Shown here: in pieces, positions 32,461 through 38,276 of the stretch
How positions within the stretch are numbered: the first letter of the stretch is position 1
Layout of the letters: each line of letters opens with the position of its first letter
Assembly: GCA_015039365.1 (NCBI GenBank)
Contig: WION01000512.1
Location: 1-38,276, forward strand
DNA: 38,276 nucleotides
Direction of reading: 5' to 3'
Source of the DNA: Amanita rubescens
Taxonomy: Eukaryota; Basidiomycota; Agaricomycetes; Agaricales; Amanitaceae
The notes under the pieces: generated by a model
Seen by the model: only the letters and a program-made list of their open reading frames with translations
Told to the model about the DNA's origin: nothing
The model's database searches: none
Program-made: the position numbers and the translations under genes

Positions 32461-33805
32461 ATGCCTGCCCGCGTCGACGCATATTCAATGGCAGCTCAGT
32501 CCGTTCATTTATTCATCTATAAAAATTTTATTATTTATTTAACCGTCCCTTCCAGGCACCGTCGCGACTCGTATGACATTTCCCATCGCCGTCCTTCACC
32601 TCCTCCGATTGCAACTTTGAACCCTTCTCCATCACCTTCCATCATCCAGGACCGCTCTGCAATGTCCACCCCCCCAGCCCGCCGTACCCCGCCTCAGCCT
32701 CTCCCAAGTTCTCTTCACAACCCGACTTACTACTCCCATGACCCAGTCATCCTCCACTCCTCTCGTCACCACTCTGTACCCCATTTCCAGTCCCGTACGG
32801 ACAGCATCAACCATTCTTACGGTTTTAGCACTCACCCATCTTTTGATCACCGTTATGACCATTCTGACGGATCAAATCATTCTTCGTATCACAACTCGGT
32901 CCCAATCCCATCACATGCTCCCATCCCCCCGGTCTCACACATTCCGAGCAGTCACGTCCGTGAAGCTTATACCCACCCATACCCTTTACCAGGCCAAGCC
33001 CCCGTCGCCAGCATCTACACTGACGACGCCAATACAAAGCTTAGCGACCGCGTTCGTCGGAGATGCTTCAACTGTTGTACCACCGATACCTCCACCTGGC
33101 GACGATCCAATCTCAGTCCAGGAAAAGTGGTCAGTAATTTCTTTTTTTTTCCCTCGTTCCTTTTCTCACCTTTATCCTCTCTAGTTGTGTAACAAGTGTG
33201 GTTTATTCGAACGAACCCACTCGCGGCCCCGGCCCGAACAATTCCCTCACAAACGTGGCCCACTCACTGGCACCGCACTCAGCAGGTCCAGAACTCCACC
33301 AACGAACCAACTCCCACCGATTTCTTCTCCATACAACAACTACTCTCATATCGCTCCTATCCAGGACCACCATGGCAGAAGAGACTATCAAATGAACCCT
33401 TTACCCGGCCTGCAGACTTGGCACCCTAACGATTCTTCTGGTCCTCCCCCTCCCCCCTTGGGACACGGACACGGCCATGGACATAGCCACGGACACAGTC
33501 ATCACAGTCACGGACACACCGCTTCTGCCCCGATTTCACTGCCTCCCCCTTCTTCCCAGCAACATAACGGCCACGGTCATTCTACTGCGGCTCAGCAAGG
33601 GCCAGGGGCTCAAGGTCAGGGACCTCCTCAAGGCCAAGGACAGGGATCCTCGCAAGGACAGCAGATCTCTAGTACCCCTCCCATGAGGCGGAACACAGGC
33701 GAGTCGAGCACGAGTCCTGGAGGAGGCAGACCTTCATCTCCACCTTCTGTCCGCCCGCAATCGGCCAACCAGGATGCGAGGGACTCGCCCAAGTCCGTGG
33801 CGTAA
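32461..33805 (+). CDS. GATA-type zinc finger transcription factor with His-rich segment
   Basis: Three exons: 32461-32498, 32556-33129, 33185-33805; 410 residues. GATA finger RCFNCCTTDTSTWRRSNLSP, then GKV/LCNKCGLFERTH, Cys-x2-Cys-x19-Cys-x2-Cys, with the basic tail RPRPEQFPHKRG; intron 2 cuts between the Cys pairs. The loop is longer than in animal GATA factors and resembles fungal NPGK-type fingers. Before the finger the protein is rich in His, Ser and Pro. After it lies a Gly-His repeat (HGHGHGHSHGHSHHSHGHT, about 33463-33522), then Gln/Gly repeats. The start was chosen at MPARVDAYSMAAQ because CA|GTCCGT joins in phase to CACCGTCGC, although that donor is weak; MSTPPARRTPP is an alternative start. 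Confidence 0.85.
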
Positions 33806-36800
33806 AAGCGTAAACCCGGAACCTCAGGATGCGATCAGGAGAGAAGTCGAGAAGAACCGTGCAGACGTCACCGGTGCTTGTTGTCGTTCGCGTGCGGTGG
33901 TTCGGTGGCTCTGTATTACGACAGACAATCCCTACCACCAACGTCATTCCCGTCATTCTTTATTGATTGATTAAAACCCGACGTTTGCTTCCGCCTGCTG
34001 CGCCCCTTTACCCATCACAACCATCATCTCCATCATTTTCGATCCCATTATCATCCCCATCATCAATCCTCATTTCGTCATTATTTATTCTTACGAAGTG
34101 CAGAAAAAAAACCGATTGAAAAAAATTTAGTCAAGTACGTATCCCATGTTATGTGCGAAAAAAAATTCTCTTTTCGATACCTTGTTTCTTTCTACCTTTT
34201 TGATTTCTCTCTTTGACCTTGTTCTTCGAAACGTTCGTATCCTTCATTATTCGTACCAAAAAAAGAACCTTTTTCATTCTTTTTGTGGCGCTCGTGTCCA
34301 TCATTTGATATCAATCCACGTTCATGTAATTGGAGATTGCGCGTATGTATACATTAACTCGAGATATCTCTTTCTTTATCGCACGTCATGTCGAGTTTGA
34401 GTCGAAAGCTTGTTTGAAGTGCTGTGTAAATGCTGCGCCGCTGTACGCTGTGGTCTGTGTTCTGACAAAGTCAAACCCAAATTTGACTCAAAGCTTCATC
34501 GCTGTGATCGCTGTATGCATCATATATATAACACTGCAGCTGTGGACTCGACGCTCTCAAAACGAACACAACCAACCGATCCACTTCGATCGATTCCATG
34601 TCCGTTCGTTTCTGATGCATGATGCTGTGATGCGATGGCTTGATATATTGATGCCTGATGATATTGATGATATTGATAACGCGTATACGATTCTTGCGTG
34701 ATCCGTTGACGGTGGAGATCGCCCAGTGACAAGACAAATGACAATCAGACATTTTAGATGATATGATGACATTTCCGAGTCTAGGTCCCTGGACCTGGCC
34801 GTCCCCTCAACCTCCCCCTCTGACCCTCTCTCCCAAACCTGTGTGATGTAAGGTAAACCGTGATCGCAAGTGATCGATGTGATGATCGCGAATGTCAACG
34901 TCGAGTTTCGACGGAACGTTCGCTGACTTTAATCGTCTCACTGGTATCTACTATCGGTGTTCACATGTGCACGTATGTGGTGTGGGGAAGGGTAGAAAGG
35001 TTCCCGTGATATCGCTAATACAACCTAGATTGGCAGTAACACGCCCGAAACGGCCTACTCTCACTCGGATATGGGTTTGTTGGCCAATTGGCTTGTTGGG
35101 CGTATATCTAAAAATGGCGGTTCGAATTCGTTCATTCGCCTGATCGAATACTATATACTTGGTAGATTGCCGCTCGCCTCGGCGATACTTGGAAGTTTCT
35201 AACTAGAGAGCGGGGACAGTATGCGGTACTTGACCGGTTCCGATTAGTGGAATTACTAACGATAGGACAGACCGAATCGATGGCGCAATGGGGTGACGTG
35301 GTAACGACTCGGCATGATCTGGCATGAAGCGCAGTGCAACGAAGTTCCCACACTGGGCCATCCATGGGCCCATGGCGAACGGAATCAACTCAACCTTTAC
35401 GTTATGTGATAACAAAAGAGGCACAAAAGGCACAAGGTCGGCTGGGTACGTACTACGTGTAAGGGTTACACGTATCTATTGGTCGCTACGGACGGGAGCC
35501 GTGTTACTCTCCAAGTCCAGTCCTAAGGGCGCACATATACACTTGTACGGTTTAGTGAGAGAGAAAAAATGGAAGTGTCCTGGTTTGAAACTAAACCTTG
35601 TTTACATCTACTTTGACAGCTGGAATGATGGTGGATTCGTCAGGGTACTTATATATAAGTCCGTACGTACTATATCCTATCTGAATCTTGTAGCAATATT
35701 TAGTATCATGGCATTCGTCCAGGAACTGTTTGTGGCAAGGTGAAGGTTTTTCCCGCACCTGGGGCCTTGCAAGTTCCAGGGTCTCCGGCTTAGAGCTGTT
35801 CTGTTTCAAGCACCACGACCTTGTTTCGACGGCTCACCAACGACGGCCGGCAATTGGTACCGGTTATCACCTGTTATCACGAGCATATTCCAACCCTCCC
35901 TGCACCTGCACTGCAACACATATAAACTGTGATGTATGATGGTTGATATCGATGCATGATGATGGATGATGGGTGTTCAGACGAGTGATGCGAGGTGATG
36001 CGCTGATGCGGAGAGTCGCACCCGACCTGACCCGACTCGCAGTGTCTTGGCAGTGGACATCAATTTTTTTTTCAATTTGATGATGGTGACAGACGGGGAC
36101 GGGACGGGCGGCGAGCGAGCGGCGCAGAGTTTGAGTTGGGTTTCGTCATCGTTTTTGAGCCATCATTCCATGATCGATTGTTAGAGTTACACAGTCACCA
36201 TCAGATGTATCAGATGGGCTGTGTTGCTCCCGTGCTCATATGAGCTCGTGTGCTGTTTGTGCTCGTGCCAGTAGATACGGGCGGGTACGCACGACGGCGG
36301 GCATTGTGTGTATAAACCGGGAAGGCTGGCGCTAGATACCCCCACTCAGAATAACGTTTCAATGAGACGTGTGGCCATGGGATATTATTAGTGCCGTTCC
36401 AATGCCGCTTCTGTCCCACATGCTACCTACCGAATGTGTTCTTTTGTGCATTGAATAAAGTCCTAGCGCGTGTATGGAGAAGAGGAAAACACATGCGCTG
36501 CGATTGTTTACAAAAAAACTTATCTTCGTCATCGATTGTCAATCTTTATATGGCGTAGTACTAGTTCGGTTAACTAACACACTCACGGGCGCGCATCAAC
36601 CTCTTTTATTCCTCAGCGCTTGGGGCACATCGCACAGCGGTCGGCAGTTTCCGAACGAGCGTCCAGATCTGCCTCAGTGCGGTTATAACGCACTCAACTT
36701 GTCGCCAGCGTAAAACCGCAGGCGCTCCCTAGAATAATACTACCGCATGCGGGAACTCAGGTCTGGCCGTGCGTGTGTACTGTCACCTGGGCGGCCTACT

Positions 36801-38048
36801 AGTGTAAAAATACGTATACGGAGAGGTGTTTGAGCCCGCCCAAATTGGTCAAACGCCATCCACGCCACACACAACAGCTGACGTCTAGCTCAATGGCGGA
36901 CCCATACGCGAGGCACCAATCTTATATATTAAACGACCAACAAGGTAGTCTCGTAATCGGACGAAGGCTATTCTTGACCTTCCCATGGCTTCCGTATCAG
37001 TAGGCTGAGTTTATATCGCACGGGAAGCTTTGTCTCCGACTGGCTACGCACTTTTTGTGAGTTGGGTTAAGGTTTCGAAGGACGCACAAGCTTTGCCTTT
37101 TCGCGAGCATAATTGAGAAGCGCAGATGGTGCTCTATGCTGGACATAGCGGATCAAGCTTCAGTGACCTGGATCAACGGTAATCAAGGGCCCTTCGCTAA
37201 GGCCAGCGTCGTCTGATGACTTGCCCTGTTAGAGATTGATAAAACTGGGATCATGTGGTCCAAACCGAGCCGGCTCACTACACATCCGCAGTGATGCTTG
37301 ATGGCGGCACTGCCATGTCTTATTACGAGCGTGAGAGACCTTGGGCAACGCTGCCCACCCACCCCAAGGCATCGGTCAGATGGGAAGAAATGTTGTCTAG
37401 CGGTTACGTTACCGTTGCTGCTTTCTTGTCTGCACGATGGGTCAATCCGTTATCACGGTCAGGTTGGCAGCTTGTTCGCACACTAGAAGGGGTAATGTGA
37501 ATGAATACATATAGTATGGCCAATAGAAGAGCATCGCCGCCATGCCCATATGCCTTTTGGGAACGATAGATAGAAGGTCAGAGTTGCTCACCTCATGACA
37601 AGGAATAAATACTTGCCGTTGCTACATCCACGGAGAAAGAACCACGGTCTTCTTCGCGCGGAATAAACTTCCCCCATATTCATTAAGTAACTCTGGCCAA
37701 ATTGGTGCAAGGACTTTCCACGACGCTGGCGCATGTCAAGCTCATAGGGCGGATCAGATGGCGGGCTAAGGTTAGGTTTAGCGCAGTGCTGATATGGTCC
37801 AGGATTACATAATACAGTCCAGGTCCTCATCAAGGAGTCCACGTTGTAATGACCTTCTTCGGTTCAATTGCACCTTGTTGCCGAGGCCTAATGAAATAAT
37901 ATGATATAGGATTTTCAATCACAGGCGCTAGCAAATGTATACCGTATTACCGGGTGTGCGGGGTAATGCATGTGATTCCATTACCGGTTCATTTCCTTTA
38001 TAAGCGGAAATCGGGTAAGCTAGACGCTTTCTTCCGCAACCACCAGCC
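33806..38048. other. Gene-free stretch, 4.2 kb
   Basis: First ~300 bp: probable GATA 3' region with TC-rich tracts and A runs. Then low-complexity GATGATATT repeats near 34650-34680 and ATGATGG repeats near 35930-35970. The longest frame (35324-35743 plus, 139 codons) has no recognised domain; 37842-37588 (minus, 84 codons) likewise. I found no splice-consistent gene. The last ~150 bp hold the thiolase promoter. Confidence 0.4.
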
Positions 38049-38276
38049 ATGTCTCGTCAAACTTCCACATCATCAGCAAAGGCTCGCGTTCTACAGAGAC
38101 GCGACGATGACGTGGTCATCGTTTCAGCAGTGCGCTCGGCGATTACAAAGGTGTGTCAACATACCCGTTTGAAATTGGGTTAGTGCATCAACCTCGTGCA
38201 TAGGGGCGCAAGGGAGGTTTCAAAGACACGAACCCCGGAGAGTCATTTCCATACTTTCGCATGTACTTCGCACTGT
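38049..38276 (+). CDS. 3-ketoacyl-CoA thiolase, 5' end only
   Basis: Exon 1 38049-38150 and exon 2 from 38204 past the window edge. Exon 1 encodes MSRQTSTSSAKARVLQRRDD then DVVIVSAVRSAITK; exon 2 continues GRKGGFKDTNPGE. DVVIVSAxRTxIxK-GGFKDT is the N-terminal signature of peroxisomal/cytosolic acetyl-CoA acyltransferases, which cleave 3-ketoacyl-CoA in fatty-acid beta-oxidation. After NPGE the reading (SFPYFRMYFAL) no longer resembles the family, so a third exon probably starts beyond a donor at GA|GTCATT (about 38241). No clear PTS2 signal of (R/K)(L/V/I)x5(H/Q)(L/A) form is visible. Catalytic cysteines lie outside the window. Confidence 0.75.

Noticed and set aside
35454..35474. Perfect inverted repeat, 9-bp arms TACGTGTAA with a 3-nt spacer
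   Set aside because: One such short palindrome is expected by chance in a window of this length, and no promoter or terminator context supports it.
35324..35743. 139-codon open frame
   Set aside because: Unrecognised, no splice context, and in a region otherwise lacking coding signal.

Overview
This is a nuclear contig segment from a basidiomycete fungus, most likely an agaricomycete. The genes are cut by many short introns (mostly 47-66 nt) with GTRNGT donors. The families also fit: a GRANAGKT-type GTPase, a Git3-type receptor, a Zn2Cys6 factor, a GATA factor with the fungal NPGK-like loop, and a kinase fused to a nuclease-like domain. Gene models below were built by hand from donor, acceptor and frame; no RNA evidence was available.

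Left end (1-3541, minus strand). A G-domain GTPase has normal exons from 3541 down to 2229. It then runs into a degenerate ~60-bp tandem repeat reaching the window edge. Read on the minus strand, every repeat unit is a complete short intron, and consecutive introns are separated by exactly 3 nt: 33 units in a row plus one more at 2108-2110. All 33 donors keep G at +5 and all acceptors are AG. No triplet is a stop and the frame never shifts, so the tail appears to be built one codon at a time from 3-nt micro-exons. This is the most unusual object in the window.

4.4-12 kb. A dual-specificity phosphatase (5303-6055) is followed by four tandem paralogues of a small secreted six-cysteine protein (7459-11683). 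Each has five exons, one of them only 7 nt long, and most have a GATAAAA(G/A)GCG promoter element about 43 bp before the ATG.

12-23.3 kb. In order: a PD-(D/E)XK-like/kinase fusion (minus); a Bud20/ZNF593-type ribosome biogenesis factor (minus) sharing an 89-bp divergent promoter with an Apn2-type AP endonuclease (plus) that has two PCNA-binding motifs and a GRF zinc finger; a seven-helix Git3-like receptor (minus, 7 exons); and a Zn2Cys6 transcription factor (minus, 8 exons, including a 13-nt exon inside the zinc cluster).

23.3-38.3 kb. After about 4.4 kb with no convincing gene come a probable Sld3 replication regulator (minus), an intron-containing tRNA-Pro(CGG) 38 bp before its start codon, a TRIP4/Rqt4-type C2HC5 zinc finger protein (minus), a divergently transcribed GATA factor with a His-rich stretch (plus), about 4.2 kb of gene-free sequence, and the first exons of a 3-ketoacyl-CoA thiolase running off the right edge. 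Most loci are housekeeping genes. The accessory character is concentrated in the micro-exon GTPase, the secreted-protein cluster and the nuclease-like/kinase fusion.
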